From assembly GCF_008329435.1 (NCBI RefSeq), contig NZ_NPKN01000002.1, positions 803,725 through 867,724 on the forward strand: a stretch of 64,000 bases of DNA, written 5' to 3'. This document shows positions 1 to 10,593 of the stretch, piece after piece; the stretch's first letter is position 1; each line of letters begins with the position of its first letter. Source of the DNA: Rhodanobacter sp. T12-5. Its GTDB lineage: Bacteria > Pseudomonadota > Gammaproteobacteria > Xanthomonadales > Rhodanobacteraceae. The notes beneath the pieces were generated by a model. The model was not told where the DNA came from. It saw only the letters and a list, made by a program, of their open reading frames with translations, and made no database searches. The translations under genes were made by a program, and so were the position numbers.

Positions 1-1
1 G

Positions 2-592
2 ATGAACACCGCGACTGCGCAGGTTTCCGCCACCCGCGACCTTGCACGTTATGTGCAGTGGTTCGACCACGCGCTGGACGCCGATTTCTGCCGCCGCCTG
101 ATCGAGTCGTTCGACGAACTCGAGCGCTTCCAGATGCGCAACGACCGCGGCGCCATCAACGCACTGCCATCGAGCGCATGGACCGAACTCAATGTGAGCA
201 AACTTGCCGATGCGTCTTTCGAGGCGCTGTTTCGGCAGCAGACGCTGCAGTACCTGGATCGCTACAACGAGCGGGTTCGACTGACCTTGCCGATACCACC
301 GCGCAACCGGCTGGAGAACCTGAGAATCAAGCGTTATCTGGCGGATCGGGACGACCAGTTCCAGCCACATTTCGACGCGCTCGACTACACCTGCAACCGC
401 TACATGGTGTTTCTCTGGTATCTCAACGACGTGGCCGAAGGCGGCCAAACCGAGTTCTGCGATCTGGACCTGCGTGTCGACGCACGCGCCGGACGCCTGC
501 TGATGTTCCCGCCTTACTGGATGTACCAGCATGCCGGCTTGCCGCCACGCTCAAGCGACAAGTACATCATCTCGACCTACCTGCTGTTTTGA
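2..592 (+). CDS. 2OG-Fe(II) oxygenase (prolyl-4-hydroxylase-like)
   Basis: A 196-residue protein with the double-stranded beta-helix pattern of Fe(II)/2-oxoglutarate dioxygenases. Candidate metal ligands are H123 and D125 (HFD) and H177 (QHAG). K187 or a nearby basic residue may bind the 2-oxoglutarate carboxylate. The length suits a single-domain PF13640-type enzyme, and there is no signal peptide, so it is probably cytoplasmic. The ATG lies at base 2 of the window, so its ribosome-binding site and promoter cannot be seen and an upstream in-frame start is possible. It converges with pgeF, leaving 7 bp between the two stop codons. The substrate is unknown; protein hydroxylation is only a family-level guess. 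Confidence 0.8.
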   Translation: MNTATAQVSATRDLARYVQWFDHALDADFCRRLIESFDELERFQMRNDRGAINALPSSAWTELNVSKLADASFEALFRQQTLQYLDRYNERVRLTLPIPPRNRLENLRIKRYLADRDDQFQPHFDALDYTCNRYMVFLWYLNDVAEGGQTEFCDLDLRVDARAGRLLMFPPYWMYQHAGLPPRSSDKYIISTYLLF

Positions 593-599
593 TCTCCCG

Positions 600-1346
600 C
601 TAAGGCTGGAGCCAGACCAGACTGGCGAAGCGGCCACTCGCGGCACCATCCCGGCGGTAGGAATAAAAACGCTGGTCGGCCAGCGTATCGAAGCCACCAC
701 CGTAGATCCGCGTCACGCCCGCCGCCGCGAGCCGTTGCCGGGCCAGGGCCGCCAAATCGCAAAGCCAGTGATCGGGCCGCGTCGGCACGAAGCAGCCGGC
801 CGCTGCCGGGTCGTGTGCAATGAACGCGGCACGCACGTCCGCCCCCACTTCGTAGGAGGCCGCCCCGATGCACGGTCCCAGCCACGCCAGCAATCGCGCG
901 CATGGCGCCTGCAGCTGGGTCAGCGTCGCTTCCAGCACGCCATTGGCCAGCCCGCGCCAGCCCGCATGCGCCGCGCCGATCTCGCTGCCGTCATCGGCAC
1001 AGAACAACACCGGCAGGCAATCGGCGGTGAGGATCGACAGCACCGTACCGGGGATGTGCGACACCGCCGCGTCCGCCTGCGGCTCGTCCGCACTGGGCAA
1101 CGGCCCCAGTTCGGCCACGCTGACGCCGTGGACCTGGTGCAGCCAGCGCGGTACGGCGGGCAACCCCAGCGCCTGCTGCAGCGCGCTGCGATTGGCCTGC
1201 ACCGCGTCGACCGAATCGCCGCTGCGCAGGCCGAGGTTGAAGCGCTCGTAGGGTGATGTCGAGACGCCCGGTCCGTGGCGGGTGGTGATTGCCGCGTGCA
1301 CCTGCGGCGGAGCGGGCCAATCGGGGAAGATCCAGGTATCGGTCAT
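600..1346 (-). CDS. pgeF: PgeF/YfiH, peptidoglycan-editing laccase-domain protein
   Basis: A 248-residue protein of the YfiH/DUF152 family, known as a purine-nucleoside-active or peptidoglycan-editing multicopper-like enzyme. The zinc-binding Cys/His pattern is visible in TADCLPVLF and AAHAGWRGLANGVLE. I chose the ATG at 1346 (protein starting MTDTWIFPDW) because it matches the usual family N-terminus; an in-frame ATG at 1403 would add 19 atypical residues and run into rluD. It lies directly downstream of rluD on the same strand, 75 bp after the rluD stop, the rluD-pgeF pairing common in proteobacteria, so co-transcription is likely. Confidence 0.88.
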   Translation of the reverse strand: MTDTWIFPDWPAPPQVHAAITTRHGPGVSTSPYERFNLGLRSGDSVDAVQANRSALQQALGLPAVPRWLHQVHGVSVAELGPLPSADEPQADAAVSHIPGTVLSILTADCLPVLFCADDGSEIGAAHAGWRGLANGVLEATLTQLQAPCARLLAWLGPCIGAASYEVGADVRAAFIAHDPAAAGCFVPTRPDHWLCDLAALARQRLAAAGVTRIYGGGFDTLADQRFYSYRRDGAASGRFASLVWLQP

Positions 1347-1421
1347 GGTTTCCGGGGAATGGGGCGCGGAGAATGCAAAGCATCGCACACCCGGCGTGGC
1401 CATTCCCCAGCGCGCGTTCGC

Positions 1422-2396
1422 TCAATAATGATCCGTGCCGTGCTCGGCCAGATCCGTCCGCAGCGCCTCGATCAGTGCTCGTTGATCGGCCGGCCGCTCG
1501 GCCTCGAACGACAGCGCTTCGCCGGTGGCCGGATGGATGAACGACAGTTTTTCGGCATGCAGCGCCTGCCGACGGAAACCCCGCAGCGTGGCGATCAGTT
1601 CCGGCGAGGCGCCCTTGGGCAGTTTCAGGCCGCCGCCGTACAGCGGATCGCCGACCAGCGAATGGCCGGCATGCGCCAGGTGCACGCGGATCTGGTGGGT
1701 GCGGCCGGTTTCCAGCTGACATTGCAGCAGGCTGTGCGCGCGGAAGCGCTCGCGCAGCCGGTAATGGGTCACCGCGCGCTTGCCGTCCTCCTCGTCGCGC
1801 ACGGCCTGGCGCAACCGATCGCCCATGCTGCGACCGATCGGCGCATCCACCGTGCCGCCGGCCACCAGCGTACCCAGCACCACCGCCTCGTACTGGCGCT
1901 CCACCTCGTGACGCGACAGCAGATCGACCAGCGCGGTGTACGTCGGCAATGTCCTGGCCACCACCATCAGGCCGGAGGTGTCCTTGTCCAGCCGATGCAC
2001 GATGCCGGCACGCGGCAGTTCGGCCAGCTTCGGGTCGTGGTGCAGCAATGCGTTCAACAAAGTACCGGCCGGATTGCCGGCGCCGGGGTGGACCACCAGT
2101 CCGGCAGGCTTGTTCAGCACCAGCAGGTGGTCATCCTCGTGCACGATCGTCAGCGCGATGTCCTCTGGCGCGCTGGCAACCTCGTTTTCCAGCTCCACCC
2201 GCAGCCGCACCTGTTCGCCACCGCGCAGCAGCTGGCGTGGCGGCGCCGATACGCCGTCCAGCGTCACGGCGCCGGATTTGATCCAGCCACTGAGCCGCGA
2301 ACGTGAATAATCCGGGAACATCTCGGCCAAAGCCTGGTCGAACCTCCGACCCGCGGCGCTCAGCGGCACCTCCCCTTCGTGCCGGATGGTAGTCAT
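1422..2396 (-). CDS. rluD: RluD, 23S rRNA pseudouridine synthase
   Basis: A 324-residue pseudouridine synthase that modifies helix 69 of 23S rRNA (positions 1911, 1915 and 1917 in E. coli). An N-terminal S4 RNA-binding domain (about residues 12-75) precedes the RluA-type catalytic domain. The catalytic aspartate lies in [14 protein letters not shown], and [13 protein letters not shown] is the conserved downstream motif. I place the start at the ATG at 2396; a GTG at 2408 would add MEGG. It is divergent from bamD, as in many gammaproteobacteria, and is followed by pgeF. Confidence 0.92.
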   Translation of the reverse strand: MTTIRHEGEVPLSAAGRRFDQALAEMFPDYSRSRLSGWIKSGAVTLDGVSAPPRQLLRGGEQVRLRVELENEVASAPEDIALTIVHEDDHLLVLNKPAGLVVHPGAGNPAGTLLNALLHHDPKLAELPRAGIVHRLDKDTSGLMVVARTLPTYTALVDLLSRHEVERQYEAVVLGTLVAGGTVDAPIGRSMGDRLRQAVRDEEDGKRAVTHYRLRERFRAHSLLQCQLETGRTHQIRVHLAHAGHSLVGDPLYGGGLKLPKGASPELIATLRGFRRQALHAEKLSFIHPATGEALSFEAERPADQRALIEALRTDLAEHGTDHY

Positions 2397-2466
2397 GCCG
2401 CCCTCCACGGGCGGCGGCCGGTTTCGGCTATCATGCCTTTTCGCTCAAACATCTGAATTCTTTCCC

Positions 2467-3321
2467 ATGCGTGTAATCAAGTTGCCGATGTTCAAATCGC
2501 CTGCGCTGAAAATGCTCGCCGTCGTGGCGCTCGCCATCACGATGAGCGCCTGCTCCATGTTCGGCCACAAGCGCGAAACCATCGACACGATGCCGGTGGA
2601 TGCGCTGTACAACAAGGCCCACGGCTGGCTGGAAAACTCCAGTTACGCCGCCGCGACGAGGGCCTACCAGCGCCTGATCGCGCGCTTTCCTTCTGGCGTG
2701 TACAACGAGCAGGCCCAGCTCGACTTGGCCTATTCGCAATACAAGGACAACCAGCCGGACGACGCGCTTTCCACCATCAACCGCTTCATCAAGACATATC
2801 CGGCCAACCCGCACGTCGATTATGCCTATTACCTGCGCGGCCTGATCAATTTCGACCGCACCAGCGGCGTGGTCGAACGCTACATCAATCGCACCGGTGC
2901 GCAGAGCCGTCGCGACCAAGGTTACAACCTGCAGTCGTTCGACGACTTCTCCGAATTGTCGCGGCGCTTTCCCGACAGCGCCTATACCGCCGACGCGCGC
3001 CAGCGCATGATCTACCTGCGCAACGTGCTGGCGCAGTACGAAATCAACGTGGCCGAGTTCTACCTGCGCAACAAGGCCTACGTGGCCGCGGCCGATCGCG
3101 CGCAATATGTGATCGAGCACTATCAGCAGGCGCCGCAAACCGGTGACGCGCTGGCGATCCTCAGCCGCAGCTATCTGGCCCTGCAGCAAAAGCCGCAGGC
3201 CGACCAGGTCCGCCAGGTATTGGCACTGAACTACCCGAACCATCCTTACCTGAGCGACGCCAAATGGCCGCATCCGCCATCCACGCTGCGCAAGATGGTG
3301 CCGTTCTCGGGTCACCACTGA
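2467..3321 (+). CDS. bamD: BamD, outer-membrane assembly lipoprotein
   Basis: A 284-residue lipoprotein of the BAM complex that folds beta-barrels into the outer membrane. The signal peptide ends in a lipobox with the acylated cysteine near residue 29 (ITMSAC). TPR-type helical repeats follow (ALYNKAHGWLENSSY, AYQRLIARFPSG, TINRFIKTYPANPHV). The length is normal for the family. I chose the ATG at 2467 because it starts directly before the signal peptide; a longer in-frame extension to 2386 would overlap the rluD 5' region. A strong intrinsic terminator follows. Confidence 0.93.
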   Translation: MRVIKLPMFKSPALKMLAVVALAITMSACSMFGHKRETIDTMPVDALYNKAHGWLENSSYAAATRAYQRLIARFPSGVYNEQAQLDLAYSQYKDNQPDDALSTINRFIKTYPANPHVDYAYYLRGLINFDRTSGVVERYINRTGAQSRRDQGYNLQSFDDFSELSRRFPDSAYTADARQRMIYLRNVLAQYEINVAEFYLRNKAYVAAADRAQYVIEHYQQAPQTGDALAILSRSYLALQQKPQADQVRQVLALNYPNHPYLSDAKWPHPPSTLRKMVPFSGHH

Positions 3322-3342
3322 GCACTCCCGAGGGGACGAAAG

Positions 3343-3373
3343 AAAAAGCCGGCGAGCAACGCCGGCTTTTTTT
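3343..3373 (+). terminator. Intrinsic terminator after bamD
   Basis: A 7-bp perfect GC-rich stem GCCGGCG/CGCCGGC (3348-3354 and 3360-3366) with loop AGCAA is followed by seven T residues and preceded by a run of A. It sits 26 bp after the bamD stop codon. The A-run means it could also terminate on the opposite strand. Confidence 0.9.
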
Positions 3374-3398
3374 GTGCTTTCATTTGCCGCGCATGACG

Positions 3399-3470
3399 GT
3401 GGGAGCGACTTCAGTCGCGATGCCCTTTGGTTGTCCTCGGCAAGGGAATCGCGACTGAAGTCGCTCCCAC
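3399..3470. repeat. REP-like inverted repeat pair, 23-bp arms
   Basis: Perfect 23-bp inverted arms lie at 3399-3421 and 3448-3470, with the core GGGAGCGACTTCAGTCGCGA. They are separated by 26 bp in the gap between bamD and nadE. The same core recurs at 25951-26046. This is the layout of REP/BIME-type extragenic palindromes common in Xanthomonadales and Pseudomonas. Confidence 0.85.
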
Positions 3471-3477
3471 AAAGCCG

Positions 3478-5172
3478 TCACCTCCAGCCTGAAGTGATCG
3501 GGTAGCGACGTTCACGGCCGAATGCGCGCGTGGTCACCCGCGGCCCTGGCGCCGACTGCCGACGCTTGAACTCGTTCAGCAGTACCAGCCGAACCACACG
3601 GCGCACCGTGTCCGCATCGAAACCCTGAGCGACGATATCCGCCTGCGACTGTTCGCCTTCGATGAAACGCGCCAGGATCGCATCGAGCTCGTCGTACGGC
3701 GGCAGCGAATCCTGGTCGGTCTGGTTGTCGCGCAATTCGGCCGAGGGCGGACGGTCGATGACTTCTTCCGGGATGGGGGAACGGGATTTCGGGATTCGCA
3801 GAAGCGCGGTGTCGCGAAATTGCGGCTCTTCCCGGCTTTCGACAGCCGAAGGGCTGGTCATCCCGGCCGTATTGCGCCAACGCGCCAGCCGATACACCAC
3901 CGTCTTGTAGACATCCTTCAGCGGCGCGTAAGCACCGCACATGTCACCGTACAGCGTGGCGTAGCCAACCGCCATCTCGCTCTTGTTGCCGGTCGCCAGC
4001 AGCAGCCGGCGATGCTTGTTGGACAGCGCCATCAGCATCACACCGCGGATGCGCGACTGCAGGTTTTCCTCGGTTGTGTCGGCACCCTTGCCGGCGAACG
4101 CGGGCGTCAGCGCATCCACGAACGACTCATAGGTCGCCTCGATCGAGATCACGTGATAGTCCACGCCCAGTTGCTCGGCCTGCGCGCGCGCACCGTCCAG
4201 AGATAACTGCGAGGTGTAGCGCGTAGGCATCATGACCGCGGTGACGCGTTGCGCGCCCAGCGCGTCGACCGCCAGCGCCAGCGTCAAGGCGGAATCGATG
4301 CCGCCGGACAGACCCAGCAACACGCCGTCGAAACCGTTCTTGTCGATGTAGTCGCGAGTACCGCGCACCAGCGCCGCGTACAGCGTTGCCTCGATCGAGC
4401 TGTCGGCGGCAAGCGGCCAGTTTTCGGCCGACAGCGTACGCGTGGCCGGATCGAATTCGGCCCACAGCAGCGCATCGACGAAGGCCGGCGCGCGCGCCGC
4501 GATCGAGCCGTCGCCGTTCACCAGCATCGAGGCGCCGTCATAGACCACCTCGTCCTGACCACCGACCAGGTTGAGATAGGCGATCGCACAACCGGTCTCG
4601 CGCGCACGCGCCTGCAGCACTGCCGCGCGCTCGGCCTGCTTCGCCTCGTCCCACGGCGAGGCGTTGACCACCACTACCAGCTCCGCACCGGCGGCGGCAG
4701 CCTGTGCCATCGGCTCCGGCTGCCACACGTCCTCGCAGATCAGCAGGCCCACGGTGACGCCGTCGATCACCGTGGTGACCGACTCGTGGCCGGGGCGGAA
4801 ATAGCGCTTGTCGTCGAACACGCCGTAGTTGGGCAGGGCCTGCTTGTGGGCCGTGCACTCCACCCGGCCGTCACGCAACAGGCTGGCAGCGTTGAACACC
4901 TCGCCCTCGCTGTGCGGATGGCCGACCAGCGCGGCGATGCCATGGGTCGCCGCGGCCAGCGCGGCAAGCTGGCTGTCGCAGGCGGCTAGGAAACTCGGCC
5001 GCAGCAGCAGGTCTTCGGGCGGGTAGCCGCTCAAGGTGAGCTCGGGAAAGGCCACCAGCGCGGCACCGCCGGTGCGCGCCTGCGCGATCAAGTCACCGAC
5101 CCTGGCGGCATTCGCCGCCACCGCGCCGACGGAAAAATCGTGTTGGGCCAGAGCCAGACGCAGCTTTGCCAT
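3478..5172 (-). CDS. nadE: NAD+ synthetase, glutamine-hydrolysing
   Basis: A two-domain NAD synthase converting deamido-NAD to NAD with glutamine-derived ammonia. The N-terminal nitrilase-type amidase domain shows the E44 / K110 / C146 triad (AFPELTLSGYPPED, AHKQALPNYG, GLLICEDVW). The C-terminal synthetase domain has the ATP pyrophosphatase loop LGLSGGIDSALTLA. The start is the ATG at 5172 (MAKLRLALAQ), the usual family N-terminus; an in-frame ATG at 5184 is possible. Oddity: between YRLARWRNTA and IPEEVIDRPP there are about 30 extra residues that the family normally lacks, encoded by DNA bounded by 8-bp inverted repeats. The frame stays open, so the enzyme is probably functional. Confidence 0.9.
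   Translation of the reverse strand: MAKLRLALAQHDFSVGAVAANAARVGDLIAQARTGGAALVAFPELTLSGYPPEDLLLRPSFLAACDSQLAALAAATHGIAALVGHPHSEGEVFNAASLLRDGRVECTAHKQALPNYGVFDDKRYFRPGHESVTTVIDGVTVGLLICEDVWQPEPMAQAAAAGAELVVVVNASPWDEAKQAERAAVLQARARETGCAIAYLNLVGGQDEVVYDGASMLVNGDGSIAARAPAFVDALLWAEFDPATRTLSAENWPLAADSSIEATLYAALVRGTRDYIDKNGFDGVLLGLSGGIDSALTLALAVDALGAQRVTAVMMPTRYTSQLSLDGARAQAEQLGVDYHVISIEATYESFVDALTPAFAGKGADTTEENLQSRIRGVMLMALSNKHRRLLLATGNKSEMAVGYATLYGDMCGAYAPLKDVYKTVVYRLARWRNTAGMTSPSAVESREEPQFRDTALLRIPKSRSPIPEEVIDRPPSAELRDNQTDQDSLPPYDELDAILARFIEGEQSQADIVAQGFDADTVRRVVRLVLLNEFKRRQSAPGPRVTTRAFGRERRYPITSGWR
3768..3866. repeat. 99-bp repeat-like insert inside nadE
   Basis: The segment is bounded by inverted 8-mers CCGGGATG (3768-3775) and CATCCCGG (3859-3866), and 99 bp is exactly 33 codons. 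It contains ATTTCGGGATTCG, resembling the GGGATTCG-type intergenic repeats I recall from Xanthomonadales. It accounts for the extra residues of NadE relative to the family. The exact borders and target duplication are not certain by eye. Confidence 0.5.
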
Positions 5173-5238
5173 GACGGCGTGCATTCCTTGGGGTTATCCG
5201 GACAATGGTAATTCAAGAAGTGGGGCGTCCCTCAGAAC

Positions 5239-5269
5239 AAAAAAAGGCCGCGCAATGCGCGGCCTTTTT
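5239..5269 (-). terminator. Intrinsic terminator of sucCD
   Basis: The 8-bp stem GGCCGCGC/GCGCGGCC (5246-5253 and 5257-5264) with an AAT loop is flanked by A7 on one side and T5 on the other. Read on the minus strand it follows the sucD stop codon by about 18 bp and ends in a U7 tract. The symmetry would let it work in both directions. Confidence 0.9.
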
Positions 5270-5286
5270 CAGCAGACAAATGACGC

Positions 5287-6159
5287 TTACTTCATCAACT
5301 TCGCCAGCGCCTTGCCCAGATCGGCCGGCGATTTCACCGTGGTGACGCCGGCCTTTTCCAGCGCGGCGAACTTCGCCGCGGCGGTGCCCTTGCCGCCGGA
5401 GATGATCGCACCGGCGTGGCCCATGCGCTTGCCCGGGGGAGCAGACGCACCGGCGATGAAGGAGACCACCGGCTTCTTGACGTATTCGCCGATGAACTCG
5501 GCGGCATCTTCTTCGGCGCTGCCGCCGATTTCGCCGACCATGATGATGCCTTCGGTCTGCGGGTCGTCCTGAAAGAGCTTGAGGCAGTCGATGAAGTTGA
5601 GGCCGTTGATCGGGTCGCCGCCGATGCCGATCACCGTGCTCTGGCCGAGACCTTCGTTGGTGGTCTGGAACACGGCCTCATACGTGAGCGTGCCGGAGCG
5701 CGAGACCACGCCGACCCTGCCCTTGCTGTGGATGTGCCCAGGCATGATGCCGATCTTGCATTCGCCGGGCGTGATGATACCGGGGCAGTTCGGCCCGATC
5801 AGCACGATTTCCGGATGCTGCTGAAGCACGTTCTTGACGCGCAGCATGTCGAGTACCGGGATGCCTTCGGTGATCGCCACGATGACCTTGATGCCGGCAT
5901 CGATCGCTTCGAGGATCGAGTCGGCCGCGAACGGCGGCGGCACGAAGATGACCGATGCGTCGGCACCGGTTTCGAGGACGGCTTCATCGACCGAGTTGAA
6001 CACGGGCAGGCCGATATGCTCGGAGCCGCCCTTGCCCGGGGTGACGCCGCCGACGATCTTGGTGCCGTAATCGATGCACTGCTGCGCGTGGAAGGTGCCC
6101 TGCTGGCCGGTGAAGCCCTGCACCAGCACCTTGGTGTTCTTGTTGACGAGTACGCTCAT
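5287..6159 (-). CDS. sucD: Succinyl-CoA synthetase alpha subunit
   Basis: A 290-residue ADP/GDP-forming succinate-CoA ligase alpha subunit (TCA cycle, succinyl-CoA to succinate with NTP formation). It has the N-terminal CoA-binding Rossmann domain ([18 protein letters not shown]) and the phosphorylated active-site histidine in [14 protein letters not shown]. The start is the ATG at 6159 ([10 protein letters not shown]), preceded on the coding strand by GGAG and lying 14 bp after sucC. The length is normal. Its operon with sucC ends at the terminator just downstream. Confidence 0.96.
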   Translation of the reverse strand: MSVLVNKNTKVLVQGFTGQQGTFHAQQCIDYGTKIVGGVTPGKGGSEHIGLPVFNSVDEAVLETGADASVIFVPPPFAADSILEAIDAGIKVIVAITEGIPVLDMLRVKNVLQQHPEIVLIGPNCPGIITPGECKIGIMPGHIHSKGRVGVVSRSGTLTYEAVFQTTNEGLGQSTVIGIGGDPINGLNFIDCLKLFQDDPQTEGIIMVGEIGGSAEEDAAEFIGEYVKKPVVSFIAGASAPPGKRMGHAGAIISGGKGTAAAKFAALEKAGVTTVKSPADLGKALAKLMK

Positions 6160-6173
6160 GTTTCGATTGCTCC

Positions 6174-7337
<1,164 letters not shown>

Positions 7338-7699
7338 TCGATACCTCGAGCGAACGGAGAAACATGGCGGCCGCACGCGAGCACGCTGCGTGGGTCATGA
7401 GGGTCGGAAGGCGGGACTGACGACTTGCCAGGCAAACTGGCGAAATCCGCACGATTCGGCCCGCTATTTTCGCGGAAGGGGGCTCCGATGGAAAGGGCCA
7501 CGCGCAGCAGCCGGCCTCAGGGGGCATCGGGCCGGCCCCGCGCACCCTGAAATTCGAGGCCAGTCAGGGCGGCAGGATGCGGCGAGCCCCGCCCCGTGGC
7601 GGGATCGAATCCATGGGAAACAGATCGCCGCCAAGCCGGCATGTCACCATCGAACAGCCGCTTATACTTGAGCGGTATCGCCACGGAGTGCCACGCAAC
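7338..7699. other. sucC-pilS divergent intergenic region
   Basis: These 362 bp separate the divergent sucC and pilS starts and must carry both promoters. The only promoter-like element I can point to is TATACT at 7663-7668, about 30 bp before the pilS ATG, with no convincing -35 box. Several short GC-rich inverted repeats are present but none is a clear terminator or binding site. No coding sequence is supported. Confidence 0.45.
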
Positions 7700-9352
7700 A
7701 TGTCCAGCACGCCCTTTCCACCTGCGCCGCGCGAAGGCATAGCGACCATTCGCCACGAACTGTCGTTTCTCAACGCGTTCCGACTGGTGCAGGCGCTGGT
7801 CTACGTGGGCCTGGCTTTCAGCAATGGCGGGTTGGGCGGGCTCCAGCCGGGCGTGCCGGATTTCGCCCGCAGCGTGGCGTCGCTGTACCTGTTGTTCGCG
7901 CTGGTGTCGATGCTGCTGAACCGACGCAGCATGCCGTACGCCCGGATGGCGGTGGCGGCCGCGCTGGTGGTCGACATCGTCGCCGCGGTGCTGGCGATCG
8001 CCGCGATGCACGACGCGCGCATCGGCATCGCGATGATGCTGGCCGTGAACTTGAGCGTCGGCGCGCTGATCCTGCCGCTGCGATTGTCCAGTTTCTTTGC
8101 CGCGCTGGCGACGCTGGGCATTCTCGGGCGCACCTTGCTCACCGCGGACAACGGCACGACGGGCGAGCGCGACCTGCTGGAAGCGGCATTGTTCGGCCTG
8201 GCCTATTTCGCCAGCACCACGCTGTGCCACGTACTGGGCCGGCAACTGCGCGCCACCGAGGCGCTGGCCGAACAACGCAGCAGCGACCTGGCCAACCTGT
8301 CGCAGGTCAACGAGCTGATCATCCGCCGCATGAAGACCGGCGTGCTGCTGGTCGACGACGCCAACCGCATCCACCAGATCAACGAATCGGCATGGATGCT
8401 GATGGGCAACCCTGGCGCCGACCAGCGCGACCTCGGCCAGCTGGCGCCGGAACTGTCGCGCCGGCTGTACCACTGGATGACCTCCGGCAAGCTCGACGAA
8501 ACCGCCACCCAGCTCGCCGACGGCGTGCCCGAAGTGGTGCCGCGCTTCACCCGGCTGGCACCGAACGACGACTCGCACGTGCTGATCTTCCTCGACGACA
8601 CCTCGCTGCTGTCGCGTCGCGCAGAGGAACTCACGCTCACCTCGCTGGGCCGGCTGTCCGCCTCGATCGCGCACGAGATCCGCAACCCGCTGGCGGCGAT
8701 CCGCTACTCGGCGCAATTGCTGGCCGAATCGAAAAGCATGGACAGCACCGACCAGCGCATGGTCGAGATCATCAACAACCACTGCATCCGGCTCAACGAG
8801 ATCATCGAGAACATCCTGCAGCTGTCGCGGCGCGAACGCTCGCGCCCGGAAACCCTGGACCTGGGCCACTGGGCACAGGCTTTCGTCGAGGAATACAGCC
8901 AGGGCAACGACCTCGGCGCCGACTCGCTGCGGGCGATCGCCAGCAGCGGCGCGCCGGTGGCGGCGGTAGCCGACCCGCAACAACTGCAGCAAGTGGTCTG
9001 GAACCTGGTGCAGAACGCCTTGCGCTACGGCCGTCTGCCCGGCGAGCCGGCACGGGTGATGGTGGTGACCCGCCAGGGCGAGCACGGCGTGCCGATCCTG
9101 GAAGTGATCGACCGCGGCCCCGGCATCGCGCCGAAAGTCGCCGCGCAGATTTTCGAGCCGTTCTACACCACCCACGAATACGGCACCGGGCTCGGCCTCT
9201 ATCTGGCCCGGCAAATGAGCGACGCCAACCAGGCCGCACTCGAATACGTGCGTGTCGCCGGCGGCGGCAGCTGCTTCCGTCTGGTGCTGACGCCGCCGGC
9301 GCGCAGCCCGGCCGAACCCGCCGAAACCACCCAGAGCACCGCCACGCGCTGA
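7700..9352 (+). CDS. pilS: PilS, sensor histidine kinase of type IV pilus transcription
   Basis: A 550-residue membrane kinase. The N-terminal third carries about six hydrophobic segments (about residues 20-190), as in PilS. A PAS-like region and a HisKA domain with phospho-accepting H325 (SIAHEIRNPLAAIR) follow. The HATPase motifs are N (NLVQNALRYG), G1 (DRGPGIAPK) and G2 (GTGLGLYLARQ). The ATG at 7700 gives MSSTPFPPAP; earlier in-frame codons lie in low-complexity sequence. PilS phosphorylates PilR to drive sigma-54-dependent pilA expression. Its partner pilR is not adjacent but 17.9 kb downstream, with a carbohydrate island between. Confidence 0.9.
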   Translation: MSSTPFPPAPREGIATIRHELSFLNAFRLVQALVYVGLAFSNGGLGGLQPGVPDFARSVASLYLLFALVSMLLNRRSMPYARMAVAAALVVDIVAAVLAIAAMHDARIGIAMMLAVNLSVGALILPLRLSSFFAALATLGILGRTLLTADNGTTGERDLLEAALFGLAYFASTTLCHVLGRQLRATEALAEQRSSDLANLSQVNELIIRRMKTGVLLVDDANRIHQINESAWMLMGNPGADQRDLGQLAPELSRRLYHWMTSGKLDETATQLADGVPEVVPRFTRLAPNDDSHVLIFLDDTSLLSRRAEELTLTSLGRLSASIAHEIRNPLAAIRYSAQLLAESKSMDSTDQRMVEIINNHCIRLNEIIENILQLSRRERSRPETLDLGHWAQAFVEEYSQGNDLGADSLRAIASSGAPVAAVADPQQLQQVVWNLVQNALRYGRLPGEPARVMVVTRQGEHGVPILEVIDRGPGIAPKVAAQIFEPFYTTHEYGTGLGLYLARQMSDANQAALEYVRVAGGGSCFRLVLTPPARSPAEPAETTQSTATR

Positions 9353-9365
9353 ACGCCGTGCGCGC

Positions 9366-10370
9366 TCAGGTCGAGCGCACGATCAGGCTGACCGGCAGGC
9401 TTTCCGACTTGGCCGGCTCGCCCTCGATCAACGCCAGCACCTTGCGCGCCAGCAGCATGCCGCCTTCCTGCCAATCCTGCCGTACCGAGCTCAGCGGCGG
9501 CAGGAAGCTGGCGCCGAGCGGCATGTCGTCGTAGCCGACCACCGAAACATCGGCCGGCACCGAGCGGCCCAGGTCCAGCGTGGCGCGGATCGCGCCCATC
9601 GCGAGCAGGTCGTTGCAGGCGAAGATCGCGTCGAAACCGACCTTGCGCTTGTGCAGGGAATGCACCGCATCCATGCCCGAGTCCAGCGTGAATTCGTCGC
9701 GCCGCAGCAACAGCGGCTTGATCCCGTGCACCGCCAGCGCGTCGACGAAGCCGCTCAAACGCTCGAAGATTTCCGGGTGGCTGGGGTTGCCGATGAACAC
9801 GGGCCGGCGGCGGCCCAGCGCCATGAAATGACGCGCCACCGCGGTACCACCGAGCCGATTGTCACTGCCCACCACCACGTGCGCATCGGTTTCCGAACGG
9901 GCGCCCCACACCACCATCGGCAGGCACAGCTTGTCGAACCGGCGCACCGCATCCTGGTGCACGCCCTGGCCGAGCAGGATCAGGCCGTCGGCGGCCTGCA
10001 CCGCCGCCGCGCTGGCGCCGTGGCGGGTGGTCAACAGCACGCTGTAGCCGGCCGCGGTCAATTCCTGCGAGATGCCACCCAGCAGCACCAGCGGATACGG
10101 GTCGAACATCGTGCGATCGGTGGACGGCTTCATTTCCACGATCACCGCCACCGTGTGGCTGCGGCGCAGGCGCAGGTTGCGCGCGCTGATGTTGAGCTTG
10201 TAGCCGTGCTCGCGCGCCAGCGCCTGGATCCGCTCGCGGGTCTGCGGATTGACCAGCGGACTGTCGCCCAGCGCCCGCGACACCGTGATCTTGGATACTC
10301 CGGCCACCCGCGCCAGGTCGGCCATGGTCAGGTTGCCTGACGCGTTCGGGCGCGGACCTGTCTTGCTCAA
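9366..10370 (-). CDS. LacI-family repressor of the alpha-glucoside island
   Basis: A 334-residue LacI/GalR regulator. The N-terminal helix-turn-helix is MADLARVAGVSKITVSRALG followed by the hinge helix (RERIQALAREHGYKLNISAR). The remainder is the periplasmic-binding-like effector domain (PLGASFLPPLSSVRQD). I use the TTG at 10370 because AGGA lies 7 nt upstream and it leaves a normal N-terminal arm; an ATG at 10325 would start right at the HTH. It is divergent from the GH65-phosphorylase gene with a twin palindromic operator between them, so it probably represses that operon until an alpha-glucoside is present. Its stop codon is only 13 bp from the pilS stop. Confidence 0.88.
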   Translation of the reverse strand: MSKTGPRPNASGNLTMADLARVAGVSKITVSRALGDSPLVNPQTRERIQALAREHGYKLNISARNLRLRRSHTVAVIVEMKPSTDRTMFDPYPLVLLGGISQELTAAGYSVLLTTRHGASAAAVQAADGLILLGQGVHQDAVRRFDKLCLPMVVWGARSETDAHVVVGSDNRLGGTAVARHFMALGRRRPVFIGNPSHPEIFERLSGFVDALAVHGIKPLLLRRDEFTLDSGMDAVHSLHKRKVGFDAIFACNDLLAMGAIRATLDLGRSVPADVSVVGYDDMPLGASFLPPLSSVRQDWQEGGMLLARKVLALIEGEPAKSESLPVSLIVRST

Positions 10371-10593
10371 GATCTGATCCTAAGTTGGTCCTGTCGATTC
10401 ATTGTCGCGACGCCGCCGGATAACCGCACTGGCCAGGATCGGCGCCTGCAGTGTGTCGGCTTTCGCCCTCCCGACGCAACCGCGCCAAATGGCGCAGTTG
10501 CAGGCCCGTTCGAACTCATGCCGAACCCCCCGCGCACCAGGACATGGCCGTCTTTCCAACCCGGCAGAGCCGCCCGGGAATGGACGTGCAACA

